Shown in pieces: positions 1 to 7,895 of a stretch of 64,000 nt of DNA. The stretch's first letter is position 1; every line of letters starts with the position of its first letter. The stretch covers positions 62,001-126,000 of the forward strand of contig NZ_JAVDQI010000005.1 in assembly GCF_031454185.1 (NCBI RefSeq), read 5' to 3'. The notes under the pieces are model-generated. The model worked only from the letters and a program-made list of their open reading frames with translations, was not told the origin of the DNA and searched no databases. Position numbers and translations under genes: made by a program. The DNA is from Methanococcoides alaskense (GTDB lineage: Archaea > Halobacteriota > Methanosarcinia > Methanosarcinales > Methanosarcinaceae).

Positions 1-388
1 TGTAGGCCATGGAAATAGGCTCAATTCCAGACTTATAGACAATAGGGGCGCCCATCACCTGATTCGTTGTGATATAATTGATATCACGTGAATTAAGAAG
101 GCTCATAAAAAAGATAGCATCGGCATGAGTGCTCACGCCGCCGGCATTACCCGGAAAAAGAATAGTAGGAACATCAACCTGTTCCTTTATTTTGATCAGT
201 GTCTGATCCAATGCTACGCCACCGGCTCCTGTAGAGCCACCGATCAGTATGGCATCAGTACCTCCAGCTACAGCCGCTTTTGCAATCTCTGCAGCGGCTT
301 CCGGAGATTGTGATGCCGGATCGATAAGCGTTAAGTGAACTGTACCTTCGCGTTCTGCGATATCGTTGAGGTACTCTTCCACTTGCAT
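1..388 (-). CDS. Geranylgeranylglyceryl phosphate synthase, partial (N-terminal part)
   Basis: Cytosolic TIM-barrel prenyltransferase of archaeal lipid synthesis; it joins glycerol-1-phosphate to geranylgeranyl diphosphate, giving the first ether bond. The visible 129 residues start MQVEEYLNDIAEREG and contain the family's phosphate- and substrate-binding stretches: LIDPA, ILIGGSTGAGG, ILFPGNAGGVS and the YITTNQVMGAP segment. The C-terminal half lies beyond the left edge. The ATG lies 8 nt after the stop of the eL40 gene, so the two are probably co-transcribed. The next enzyme of the pathway, a UbiA-family DGGGP synthase, is also in this window at 20.8-21.7 kb. Family assignment is secure. 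Confidence 0.93.
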   Translation of the reverse strand, partial: MQVEEYLNDIAEREGTVHLTLIDPASQSPEAAAEIAKAAVAGGTDAILIGGSTGAGGVALDQTLIKIKEQVDVPTILFPGNAGGVSTHADAIFFMSLLNSRDINYITTNQVMGAPIVYKSGIEPISMAY

Positions 389-396
389 TGTTAGGA

Positions 397-546
397 TCAG
401 CCTCTTCTGACTTCCTTGTTTTTCACACGTAGATTTGAGTAACCACACTTTCTGCATCTTGTTGCCCTAACAGCATTGCGGGCACTGCACTTCATACAGA
501 TCTTCTTATTGAGGATCCTTTCTTCTGCTTCTGGGAATCTTGCCAT
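397..546 (-). CDS. Ribosomal protein eL40 (L40e)
   Basis: A 49-residue zinc-ribbon protein of the large ribosomal subunit. The sequence begins MARFPEAEERILNKK and carries the two Cys pairs of the family, CMKC and CRKC, separated by a basic loop (SARNAVRATR), then GYSNLRVKNKE and a basic tail. Length and motif order match archaeal L40e. It lies directly upstream of the GGGP synthase gene with an 8-nt gap, an arrangement consistent with one transcript. The upstream region to the right is long and AT-rich and should hold the promoter. Confidence 0.93.
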   Translation of the reverse strand: MARFPEAEERILNKKICMKCSARNAVRATRCRKCGYSNLRVKNKEVRRG

Positions 547-1071
547 GTTCTCACCTTGATTAATATTAATTGAATATGTATGATAATGTGTTAGTTAGAA
601 TGTGATATACATCAGTATACCGGCTGGCTACATGCATTTCAAAACATATAACTGTTTTGGGATAGACAAAGCACATCCACAAAATAAATAATAGAATATT
701 TCAACTAAATGCAACAAATAAAGAACAAAAAAGGAGATGAATGGCAGCGACCAGACTCCGGCAGACCGGAGTGAAAGCAACTTCCCCAATAGACGACTCC
801 CCAAAGTCACTCTGAAAGCGATTGCGGTGATACCTTGCATGGTCATGGGATCTTACACCCATACGCACATCACCATCTAATCAACTGCCTCACCACATCA
901 TTGATGATATGGTAATACTAAATCTGACTCCACCATATTAATACTTACTCTAAATTTACAGAATGTACAAATATATTTTACATTGTTAATAACTGTTGAG
1001 ATAAAATAATTAAAATTTGATCAAAAAAGAAAGAGAAGGGAAAGAAAAAGAGAAGAAAGGACCATATGGTC
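547..1071. other. 525-bp intergenic region with a GC-richer, hairpin-forming core
   Basis: Flanks are very AT-rich, but about 735-880 is distinctly GC-richer. It holds a strong hairpin (ACTCCGG 755-761, loop CAGA, CCGGAGT 766-772) and a nested structure with outer arms GGTGAT 826-831 and ATCACC 869-874 and inner arms ATGGG 845-849 and CCCAT 858-862. A perfect AAGGAGATGA Shine-Dalgarno at 731-740 precedes an ATG at 741, but that frame closes after only 24 codons (815). The region may encode a small structured RNA or a very short peptide; neither is proven. The part near gatB (1020-1060) is purine-rich with no clear signal. Confidence 0.3.
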
Positions 1072-2583
1072 TTAACTTTTGAGTGCCGCAACAAGTAACT
1101 CGCGTGCCTGGCGTGCATCTGCACGTCCTTTCGTCTTTTTCATGACCTGCCCAACAAGGAAATTGAGGGACTTTTCCGCCCCACCAAGATAATCCTGAAC
1201 AGCAGCTTCGTTCTCAGCAATTGTTTCAGAGACCGCAGTTGCAACAATATCATCCTCAACCTTACGAAGTCCCTTAGCATCAATGACCTCATTGGCCGAT
1301 CCACCCTCATCCAGAATTATACGGATAACTTCAATACCACTGTTATCACTGATCTCCCCATTATTCACAGATCCAATGATGTATATCAGATCATCTGACC
1401 CAATCGATGACGTGATCGTAGGATCTTTGCGATTTGCACCTGATAGTTTGACCCAACTATATGGTGGCGTTACAGGATCATTTGTTCTGCCATGAATTGC
1501 CAGATCACGATAGTTCCATTCGCCTTTGAAAATGTCAGCAACCCATACAGCAGCATCCTTTGAATCGATATTTTCGTTCTGCGCAACAGCTTCATAGAAA
1601 TCTGCAATATCCTGATCAGATGTCAATGCCTTTGCATGCATATCCGTCATATCGTATTCTTCAAGGAATCTATTACGTTTTGCATCAGGAAGTTCCGGCA
1701 ACGTTGCTGCAACAGCAGGTACGCGGTCTGCAACCCTCATTGGCATAAGATCAGGTTCAGGGAAATAACGATAGTCATTCTCGGTTTCCTTTGTACGCAT
1801 AGAAAGAGTGACTCCCCTTGCTTCGTCAAAATGCCGGGTTTCCAGAGTGATCTCCCCACCACGGCGGATCTGATTTTTCTGCCTCATAATTTCATATAGC
1901 AGAGCTCGCTCAGCTCCCTTAAAAGAGGAAATGTTCTTGACCTCAACACGCTCCCCCATAAAGACAGAAACATTAGCATCCACCCTCATAGCACCCTCAA
2001 GATCACCATTAAAAACATCAAGGTAATCAAGAATGCTCCTGAGCTTGTCCAGATATCTCCTTGCTTCCTTTGGACTTCTCATATCCGGTTCACTTACAAT
2101 TTCGATAAGTGTCATGCCTGAACGGTTGTAATTGATAAGTGTACCCTTTGACTTGTCAATACTTCCCATATGTTGCAATCTTCCAGGATCCTCTTCCATG
2201 TGAGCACGGGTTATTCCAATATCACGTTCACCATCCTCGCCCTCAATAACGACCTTTCCTTCACCAGCTATTGGAAAATCGTACTGTGTTGTCTGGAATC
2301 CTTTTGGAAGATCAGGATAATAGTAATTCTTTCTGTGGAACTGGGTCTGTTCAACAATGTCACAGCCAAGTGCAAGTCCGATCTTCATTGCATACTCCAC
2401 AGCTTTTTCATTGATAACTGGCAATGCGCCGGGCAACCCCAGACACACAGGACACACATGAGTGTTCGGTTCAGAATCATGGTAATCCGTGGAACATCCA
2501 CAGAAAAGCTTTGTGTTGAGCTTGTTAAGCTGAACGTGAACCTCAAGTCCGATCCTTACTCCATCAGGATTTTCATATACCAT
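1072..2583 (-). CDS. gatB: Asp-tRNA(Asn)/Glu-tRNA(Gln) amidotransferase subunit B
   Basis: Subunit B of the cytosolic heterotrimer that amidates mischarged Asp-tRNA(Asn), and Glu-tRNA(Gln) in organisms that use it that way. The 503-residue product starts with IGLEVHVQLN, followed by CGCSTDY and CPVCLGLPGALPV, which supply the structural zinc cysteines. The kinase-like core includes FHRKNYYYPDLPKGFQ and a DYRYFPEPDLMP segment. The C-terminal helical/YqeY-like tail, which binds the tRNA, ends near VGQVMKKTKGRADARQARELL. Its ATG directly abuts the gatA stop, so gatC-gatA-gatB form one tightly packed minus-strand operon. Archaea usually use GatDE for Gln-tRNA, so this complex probably serves Asn-tRNA here (inference). 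Confidence 0.97.
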   Translation of the reverse strand: MVYENPDGVRIGLEVHVQLNKLNTKLFCGCSTDYHDSEPNTHVCPVCLGLPGALPVINEKAVEYAMKIGLALGCDIVEQTQFHRKNYYYPDLPKGFQTTQYDFPIAGEGKVVIEGEDGERDIGITRAHMEEDPGRLQHMGSIDKSKGTLINYNRSGMTLIEIVSEPDMRSPKEARRYLDKLRSILDYLDVFNGDLEGAMRVDANVSVFMGERVEVKNISSFKGAERALLYEIMRQKNQIRRGGEITLETRHFDEARGVTLSMRTKETENDYRYFPEPDLMPMRVADRVPAVAATLPELPDAKRNRFLEEYDMTDMHAKALTSDQDIADFYEAVAQNENIDSKDAAVWVADIFKGEWNYRDLAIHGRTNDPVTPPYSWVKLSGANRKDPTITSSIGSDDLIYIIGSVNNGEISDNSGIEVIRIILDEGGSANEVIDAKGLRKVEDDIVATAVSETIAENEAAVQDYLGGAEKSLNFLVGQVMKKTKGRADARQARELLVAALKS

Positions 2584-4011
2584 TTAAGCCACCTCCCCTG
2601 GTCGTGCTTTATGATGATCGGTATTTTTCTCAAAAGAATATGCTGCACGGATAAGGGTTGCCTCATCGAAATGATTTCCTATGATCTGTAAACCTACCGG
2701 CAGACCATCAGAAGAACCACATGGAACCGAGATACACGGAACTCCGGCAAGGTTCATCGGAACAGTGTTCACGTCTGTTAGGTATTGGGACAGCGGATCT
2801 TCCACCTTCTCACCGATCTTGAATGCAGGCAATGGCATAGTAGGGGCCATAAGAACATCGAAATTTGCAAATGCCTTTTCAAAGTCCTGCTTTACAAGGG
2901 TTCGCACTTGCAGTGCCTTAAGGTAATACTTATCCTGATATCCTGCAGACAACGCATACGTTCCAAGAAGGATCCTGCGCTGCACTTCTTTGCCAAAGTT
3001 CTCTGCGCGTGTCCTTGATGCCATAACATGCCAGTTCTCACCCTCGCTCCTCGGACCGTAGCGAGTACCATCGAAACGTGCAAGATTGGATGAAGCTTCG
3101 CTCATGGCTATCGTATAGTAAGCTGCAAGGGCGTACTTCGTGTTCGGCATAGAGACCTTCCCCCAGGAAGCACCCATTTCCTCGTACTTGGCGATCGCAT
3201 CCCACACAGCCTTCTCGGTACTGCTGTCAACGCCTTCGCCAAAATACTCATCCGGCACACCGATCTTAAGACCCTTCACATCATCGACCAGTGCCGCCTG
3301 GTAATCGATCTTATTATCAATGGAAGTGCTGTCACGAGCATCATACCCGCCTATCACATCCATAACGGCTGCGATATCCTCAACACAGGTCGCCATTGGA
3401 CCTATCTGTTCGAGGGAGTTAGCATATGAGATCAGGCCATACCGTGAAACTGCACCATAGGTCGGTTTAAGGCCTACGACACCACAGAAAGCAGCTGGGC
3501 ATCTTACAGAACCACCTGTATCGGAACCAAGTGATATAGGAGATTCACCTGCTGCAACCACTGCGGCACTGCCACCGGAAGAACCTCCGGGAACTCTCTC
3601 ATGGTCCCAGGGATTAAGAGTGACACCATAGCAGCTTGACTCGGTGGATGTACCCATAGCAAACTCGTCCATGTTCGTCTTGCCTATGATGACCGCTCCA
3701 GCCGCTTTGAGCCTCTCGATAACATGGGCATCATAAGGAGGCACATAACCTTCCAGTATCTTCGAACTGCAAGTTGTTGCAAGCCCTTTTGTAGAAATAT
3801 TATCCTTGATAGCAATAGGGACCCCGGCAAGAGGACCAGCGACTTCACCTTTATCGACCATCTTAGCAGTATCCAGTGCACCATCAGAGGTACAAGTGTA
3901 TCCATTGATACTGCTCTTTTCGATGAGCTCAAGGTATGAAGCGGTCACTTCTTCTGCGGAGGTCGCAGCAATTATCTCTTTAACATCAGAAATGCTTAAC
4001 CATTTAGTCAT
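2584..4011 (-). CDS. gatA: Asp-tRNA(Asn)/Glu-tRNA(Gln) amidotransferase subunit A
   Basis: Amidase-signature glutaminase that releases ammonia from glutamine and channels it to GatB. The Lys-Ser-Ser catalytic triad lies in PIAIKDNI, GSDTGGSVRCPAAFCG and the glycine/serine-rich PGGSSGGSAAVVAAG stretch. The start at 4011 (MTKWLSISDVKE) is preferred over an in-frame ATG at 4023 because a GAGGTG Shine-Dalgarno sits directly before it and because it leaves 8 nt after the gatC stop. The product is 475 residues, normal for the family. Middle gene of gatCAB. Confidence 0.97.
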   Translation of the reverse strand: MTKWLSISDVKEIIAATSAEEVTASYLELIEKSSINGYTCTSDGALDTAKMVDKGEVAGPLAGVPIAIKDNISTKGLATTCSSKILEGYVPPYDAHVIERLKAAGAVIIGKTNMDEFAMGTSTESSCYGVTLNPWDHERVPGGSSGGSAAVVAAGESPISLGSDTGGSVRCPAAFCGVVGLKPTYGAVSRYGLISYANSLEQIGPMATCVEDIAAVMDVIGGYDARDSTSIDNKIDYQAALVDDVKGLKIGVPDEYFGEGVDSSTEKAVWDAIAKYEEMGASWGKVSMPNTKYALAAYYTIAMSEASSNLARFDGTRYGPRSEGENWHVMASRTRAENFGKEVQRRILLGTYALSAGYQDKYYLKALQVRTLVKQDFEKAFANFDVLMAPTMPLPAFKIGEKVEDPLSQYLTDVNTVPMNLAGVPCISVPCGSSDGLPVGLQIIGNHFDEATLIRAAYSFEKNTDHHKARPGEVA

Positions 4012-4019
4012 TCTACACC

Positions 4020-4301
4020 TCAAATGATCCTCGGCGCTTTGATATAGCCGTCCTTTTCTTCAGCAGTGTTCGTCAACACATCTTTCTGGTCAAGTGACGG
4101 TGTGACAACATCCTCCCGGAATACATTCATGATATCTGCTACATGATATGTAGGTTCAACACCTTCAGTGTCCACTTCGTCAAGCTGACCAAAATAATCC
4201 AATACAGAACTTAACTTCACAGCGTATTCTTCTGCCTCTGCATCATTTATCTCGATGCGACAAAGCCATCCTACGTGTTCTACCTCGTCTTTTGTGATCA
4301 T
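4020..4301 (-). CDS. gatC: Asp-tRNA(Asn)/Glu-tRNA(Gln) amidotransferase subunit C
   Basis: Small (93 aa) subunit that wraps around GatA and stabilises the GatAB interface. The start MITKDEVEHVGWLCRIEI is preceded by GAGGA and gives the usual family length; an upstream in-frame extension to 4367 looks untranslated. The signature helix (VEHVGWLCRIEINDAEAEEYAVKL) and the C-terminal segment with FREDVVTPSL are clear. First gene of the gatCAB operon, 8 nt before gatA. Confidence 0.95.
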   Translation of the reverse strand: MITKDEVEHVGWLCRIEINDAEAEEYAVKLSSVLDYFGQLDEVDTEGVEPTYHVADIMNVFREDVVTPSLDQKDVLTNTAEEKDGYIKAPRII

Positions 4302-4454
4302 AAGGAATTCCTCAAATAATTGGAATAATAAAACATAGTGTGTTCTAATATGACTGATAGAAATCAAGTACTTAATATTAATATGTTGGGTTGACCGAGC
4401 AGATCAATATTAATAATTTGTGAAAACGGCCGAGGATATCAAAAAAGGAGGAAA

Positions 4455-4507
4455 CTCCACATGGATAAAATATAGCATTTCATGAAATGACCATATCCTT
4501 TGTGGAG
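4455..4507 (-). terminator. Compound hairpin between the PPOX gene and gatC
   Basis: Outer arms CTCCACA (4455-4461) and TGTGGAG (4501-4507) pair perfectly, continued by GGATA/TATCC with a small bulge. The loop contains the 14-bp palindrome CATTTCATGAAATG (4476-4489). Read on the minus strand it follows the PPOX stop codon at 4535 and is followed by a T-rich run, as expected for a terminator. A structured leader for gatCAB is the alternative. Confidence 0.45.
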
Positions 4508-4534
4508 AGAGATATGAGAGAAATTTAAAACAGC

Positions 4535-4891
4535 TTATCCCCTGCAGTCGTAGACATCTGTGATCTTCACGATAAGAAGACCTTTTGCCGGAGACTTTCC
4601 CTTAATTGTTCCAAATTCGGGACCACTTGTCTTTAACTCTACATCGCCTTTGATCTGGAAAGAACCTTTTGTCTCTGGCCCCCAGACGTAGATGGGAACC
4701 TTTGGATCCTCCAGGACATTTGAGAGGGTCTTTTTCATGAAATTGTCTGCGATCCATATAGTACTGTCATCGACCAATGAAATAACTCCGATAGGGACAA
4801 CGTTTGGGACTCCCTCTTTTGAGGCAGTGGCAACAGGAAAGATTTTTATTGTATTGAATGCGGCTTTCATCTCTTCTGTAAGTGTTATCAT
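4535..4891 (-). CDS. Pyridoxamine 5'-phosphate oxidase-fold (PPOX) family protein
   Basis: A 118-residue split-barrel flavin-binding-type protein. The N-terminus (MITLTEEMKAAFNTIKIFPVATASKEGVPNVVPIG) is characteristic of small PPOX-class proteins in methanogens. The middle holds STIWIADNFMKKTLSNVLEDPKVPIYVW and the end GLLIVKITDVYDC. Real substrates of this group are unknown; FMN, F420 or heme binding is possible from family knowledge. The start at 4891 is fixed by a GGTGATC Shine-Dalgarno three bases upstream. Monocistronic by spacing. A second, only distantly similar PPOX protein is encoded at 40.2-40.6 kb. Confidence 0.85.
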   Translation of the reverse strand: MITLTEEMKAAFNTIKIFPVATASKEGVPNVVPIGVISLVDDSTIWIADNFMKKTLSNVLEDPKVPIYVWGPETKGSFQIKGDVELKTSGPEFGTIKGKSPAKGLLIVKITDVYDCRG

Positions 4892-5019
4892 TTTGATCAC
4901 CACAGATACTTAATACATGCATGTAAATATAGTAAAATGTTATAAAAGTGTACAAAACTGTATTCTGATACATATTTCTAACCAAAAAATAATAAATTCA
5001 CCAGGGAGATCATGGCATT

Positions 5020-5781
5020 ATGAGCAAACAAAAAGTAACATCAGAAGATATTTCCTTGTTGCATGAGGAGATCACTGGACTTCGTTCGGAACTGAATCGT
5101 TTCAGGAGTGAAGTTGCCGGAAGTCAAACCAATTCATTGTTCAATGAGTTCAAGAACCAGTGCGCTGTAGAAATACTCAACAGATCTTTGGAGAATGCCT
5201 ATGAGATCATCGGGAACGAAGAGAAGGAATGTCCGATGCGTACACAGTGCATACCGCATTTAGTCGACTTTTTTGAGGATCTGGCGGACTATACCAGAAA
5301 AGGACAGGTAACTGATGAAAATATCGAAAAAATACGTGGGAACTTTGATAAAGTGAAGGAGTTGGCACCATTCGATCACTGTCCCAACTGTATCCAACGG
5401 GCTGAAGGATATTTCAACCAGCAGGTAGGGATGCTACAGACAATAGGGGTCTACCGAAATGAGAGCGGTACGCATTTGCAGGTTCAGGACCTCCATGAAG
5501 AGCAGGTATCCAACTTGATAGGGGACCCGTTAAGCAGCGCAGTACGCATCCAGATCTTAAAAGCATTGTACGATGAAGGAAGATCGTTCACCGAACTTTC
5601 AAAGCGCACAAAACTTCGGGGAGGAAATCTTCTTTTCCATCTGGAAAAACTGCAGAACAGAGGAATGATCCGACAGCGTGGCGAACGAGGTGAATACCAG
5701 ATAAGTGTGCAGGGGTATGAGATACTCAATTCCATAGCTGAACTTGTGGGAAAAATAGGGGTGAACTGTAGCGAAATATGA
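5020..5781 (+). CDS. Winged-helix transcriptional regulator with N-terminal four-cysteine domain
   Basis: A 253-residue predicted DNA-binding regulator. Residues 5-35 look like a coiled coil (ISLLHEEITGLRSELNRFRSEV). A central domain carries C71, C77 and the pair C121-x2-C124, suitable for a metal ion or Fe-S cluster (inference). Residues about 165-240 form an ArsR-like winged helix (SSAVRIQILKALYDEGRSFTELSKRTKLRGGNLLFHLEKLQNRGMI). The layout suggests a redox- or metal-responsive regulator, but target and ligand are unknown. The start is preceded by GGGAGATCA. It is divergently arranged from the PPOX gene with 128 bp between, so it could control that gene. Confidence 0.8.
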   Translation: MSKQKVTSEDISLLHEEITGLRSELNRFRSEVAGSQTNSLFNEFKNQCAVEILNRSLENAYEIIGNEEKECPMRTQCIPHLVDFFEDLADYTRKGQVTDENIEKIRGNFDKVKELAPFDHCPNCIQRAEGYFNQQVGMLQTIGVYRNESGTHLQVQDLHEEQVSNLIGDPLSSAVRIQILKALYDEGRSFTELSKRTKLRGGNLLFHLEKLQNRGMIRQRGERGEYQISVQGYEILNSIAELVGKIGVNCSEI

Positions 5782-6093
5782 TTCGTTGGTCATATACCAG
5801 AGAGATGATCTGGAGTCAGGGCAGAGATCACAGCTAGAAAAAGAAAAAGGAAGAGAATTGGATCATCATACCCCATTTTCAACAGTGATCTATCACTGAC
5901 CAGACAAATTTCCCCGTTTGAGTTACTTTTTAGAAATATACCAGAATATTTTATCTTTTTAAAAATCGAGTTCATGAAATGCAATTAATATTATGTGATG
6001 TGAATATTCGAATTGATCCCTATGATTAGCATGCGCACCAATGAATTAACTCGATAATATATAAGTAGTAGTATTACTGATTGTTAATTAGGA
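5782..6093. other. 312-bp intergenic region
   Basis: No convincing gene in either strand. The left part (to about 5990) shows only short imperfect inverted repeats near 5800-5830. The right end carries the promoter of the 41-codon gene described next. Confidence 0.4.
6056..6065 (+). promoter_or_regulatory. TATA box of the small gene at 6094
   Basis: AATATATAAG lies 38 nt before the ATG at 6094 and 25-30 nt before a likely start site. It is followed by GTAGTA, ATTA and GTTAAT blocks arranged much as downstream of the hcp TATA box at 7896. Confidence 0.45.
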
Positions 6094-6219
6094 ATGGAAA
6101 AAAAGGTGGTACTTACTATGAGAACATCGAGCTTCAAACTGGAACTTGTGGATTCCACATGGGGAACCATTAAACTCTCTTTTGTGGAAGTTGAGGGAGA
6201 TTCTGAAAAACCCCCTTAA
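6094..6219 (+). CDS. Possible 41-aa small protein
   Basis: Short open frame starting MEKKVVLTMRTSSFKLEL and ending VEVEGDSEKPP. A second in-frame ATG at 6118 would give 33 residues, with AAGGTGG before it at a normal spacing. A clear TATA box lies upstream at 6056. No family recognised; the sequence is a plausible beta-strand pair (LELVDSTWGTIKLSFVEVEG). It converges on the two 55-aa genes at 6341-6691, to which it shows no obvious similarity. Coding status rests on the promoter, the ribosome-binding site and composition. Confidence 0.45.
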   Translation: MEKKVVLTMRTSSFKLELVDSTWGTIKLSFVEVEGDSEKPP

Positions 6220-6269
6220 CACAGCCTTCCCTTAGGCAAAACCATAACAAAAGCATAATGGTATTGTGA

Positions 6270-6306
6270 AATAAAAAATATCCATTCAGGAAATTTCCCG
6301 AACGGA
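6270..6306 (-). terminator. Terminator of the 55-aa gene pair
   Basis: On the minus strand, 6306-6281 forms a 26-nt near-perfect stem in which the two imperfect positions are G-U pairs, so it folds better in this orientation than on the plus strand. It is followed by TATTTTTTATTT. It lies 35 nt after the stop codon at 6341. Confidence 0.6.
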
Positions 6307-6340
6307 TGGTCTCACAGGATGAGTTGTAACAAGGTATTGA

Positions 6341-6508
6341 TCACAGATTATCCTGCATCTTATCTATTTTAAAAAGACCACTACTATCTATCTTACCAGC
6401 TGTACCTACATTTATGGAAAACACCAGTGTAGAATCACTATTCTCGACCGGCTGTAGATATAGCAAGGTCATATCTTCCATGCCACCACCATTTTCAGAA
6501 CTCCTCAT
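6341..6508 (-). CDS. 55-aa small protein, paralogue of the adjacent gene
   Basis: Starts MRSSENGGGMEDMTLLYLQP and ends LFKIDKMQDNL. It shares length and a central pattern with the product of 6524-6691: LLY, then P, SD, VFS, V, G, and L-[FY]-[KR]-I near the end. The two genes are 15 nt apart on the same strand, so a tandem duplication is the simplest reading. No family recognised. A T-rich hairpin terminator follows. The shared residues, equal lengths and the neighbour's strong Shine-Dalgarno argue for real coding. Confidence 0.6.
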   Translation of the reverse strand: MRSSENGGGMEDMTLLYLQPVENSDSTLVFSINVGTAGKIDSSGLFKIDKMQDNL

Positions 6509-6523
6509 TTTATAATACCCCCA

Positions 6524-6691
6524 TTAATTGGACCTATTATACCCATGCCCGGAATAAATGCGATACAATCGGTTTCTTTTTACAGTGCCATCCTCTTTCA
6601 CTATAGAAGAGAAAACAACCGCAGGATCACTTCCCTTTTGTGGACTATACAGCAAGACATTGTTCAAAAGATTTTCACATTTATCAACCAT
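6524..6691 (-). CDS. 55-aa small protein, paralogue of the adjacent gene
   Basis: Starts MVDKCENLLNNVLLYSPQKG and ends YRIYSGHGYNRSN. The start at 6691 is chosen because a GGAGGG Shine-Dalgarno sits 8 nt upstream; a further in-frame ATG at 6706 would lie upstream of that site. It aligns without internal gaps over about 33 residues with the next gene (LLY...SD...VFS...G...L-[FY]-[KR]-I). No known family recognised. The pair forms a two-gene unit between the EamA permease gene and a terminator. Confidence 0.62.
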   Translation of the reverse strand: MVDKCENLLNNVLLYSPQKGSDPAVVFSSIVKEDGTVKRNRLYRIYSGHGYNRSN

Positions 6692-6910
6692 ATTATTACC
6701 CTCCAAATACTGAATTTAATCCCAGCTACTTTTAAAAGCAGTACAGGAAAATCTAAAAGGCAGGGAATGTATGGATTTACGCTTTGTAAGTTTCCACATA
6801 CCCCCAAACTAACCTTAAAACTAAGTTAGCTATCTCAGTATAAATAGTATTGTAAATGGATAACTAATCTTATCTAAAGAGATAACATGGTATACAATAT
6901 ATTCAAACAC

Positions 6911-7756
6911 TTACAAAGAGATAAAGACGATAGCCACCAGAGCCAGAACCACACCCATCCATTGCTTCAGAGCAAGCCTTTCCTTCAGGAATATCCATGC
7001 AAGCAACACAGTGCTGCCGGGATAAAGAGATGCAACGACCGTGGCGATATCGACCCTTCCTACCTGAGAGGCAAGTGCAAAGAAAAGATTTCCCCCTGCA
7101 TCGAATATTCCTGCAAGGATTATCAGCGGAAGTGCCCCCCGAGTAGGGATTCCCTGGGATCTTGTGAGAATTGAGATCAGCAATATAGTTATGACCGAAG
7201 ATAACTTTGCAACCGTAAGAGGCCAGAATACAGCATCCTCACTGAACATATCAACTGAAATAAAGAAGATACCAAACCCTACCCCTGCCAACAAAGGCAG
7301 CACAATGTCCTGCCTTCTTATATCCCCATTATCATCACTGCTACTTATCATCCACATTGCCACAAGGGCCACCATGAACCCCGCCATTTGATACCCCGAC
7401 GGCAACCCTTCCTTAACAGCACCATATATCACCGGCAAAGCCACCGTGATGATCGCAGAGACAGGAGCTACCACTCCCATCTTCCCCTGAGAAAGAGCAC
7501 GGTATAAAAAGACAAGACCAAGGCTTCCTGCCACACCTGCGACAAAGCCCCAGAAGATACCACCGCCCTGTGGGAACTGTTCTGAGAAACCCATAGCCAG
7601 TATTGGAAGCAGTATCAGACCTACAGCCTGCATTAGAATTACAACAGAGTACTCACTGGTACGCTTTGAAGCAAAACCTCCTCCGAAATCAGCCGCACCC
7701 CATGCTGCAGCGGAAGCAAGACCTAAGAGAATGACAAGGAATTCAGCGGGGATCAT
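6911..7756 (-). CDS. EamA-family (DMT superfamily) permease
   Basis: A 281-residue integral membrane protein with about ten hydrophobic segments in two similar halves, the hallmark of the drug/metabolite transporter superfamily. The N-terminus (FLVILLGLASAAAWGAADFGGGFASKR) and C-terminal half (FLVALASQVGRVDIATVVASLYPGSTVLLAWIFLKERLALKQWMGVVLALVAI, with FFALASQ) match the EamA pattern of paired five-helix repeats with a basic loop after each. Substrate unknown; export of small metabolites or amino acids is typical. It stands alone, with no operon partner visible. Confidence 0.88.
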   Translation of the reverse strand: MIPAEFLVILLGLASAAAWGAADFGGGFASKRTSEYSVVILMQAVGLILLPILAMGFSEQFPQGGGIFWGFVAGVAGSLGLVFLYRALSQGKMGVVAPVSAIITVALPVIYGAVKEGLPSGYQMAGFMVALVAMWMISSSDDNGDIRRQDIVLPLLAGVGFGIFFISVDMFSEDAVFWPLTVAKLSSVITILLISILTRSQGIPTRGALPLIILAGIFDAGGNLFFALASQVGRVDIATVVASLYPGSTVLLAWIFLKERLALKQWMGVVLALVAIVFISL

Positions 7757-7895
7757 TTTAGTAACTCCTGATAAAGTATCGGGCCTTTCCGGCTAAATTC
7801 CCTCATTTCTATAAATAGATTCTCACAAGAGAAAAATTAAGAATCGATGCCAGGCCATTGTTCACTGATAGCAGGTATCAACCGGGAAACTAGTC

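Noticed and set aside
628..846. 72-aa hydrophobic minus-strand frame upstream of eL40
   Set aside because: No ribosome-binding site, and it covers the foldable segment; unlikely to be translated.
900..930. Box C/D small RNA (TGATGA and CTGA)
   Set aside because: Boxes are only about 20 bases apart and lack a D'/C' pair and a terminal stem.
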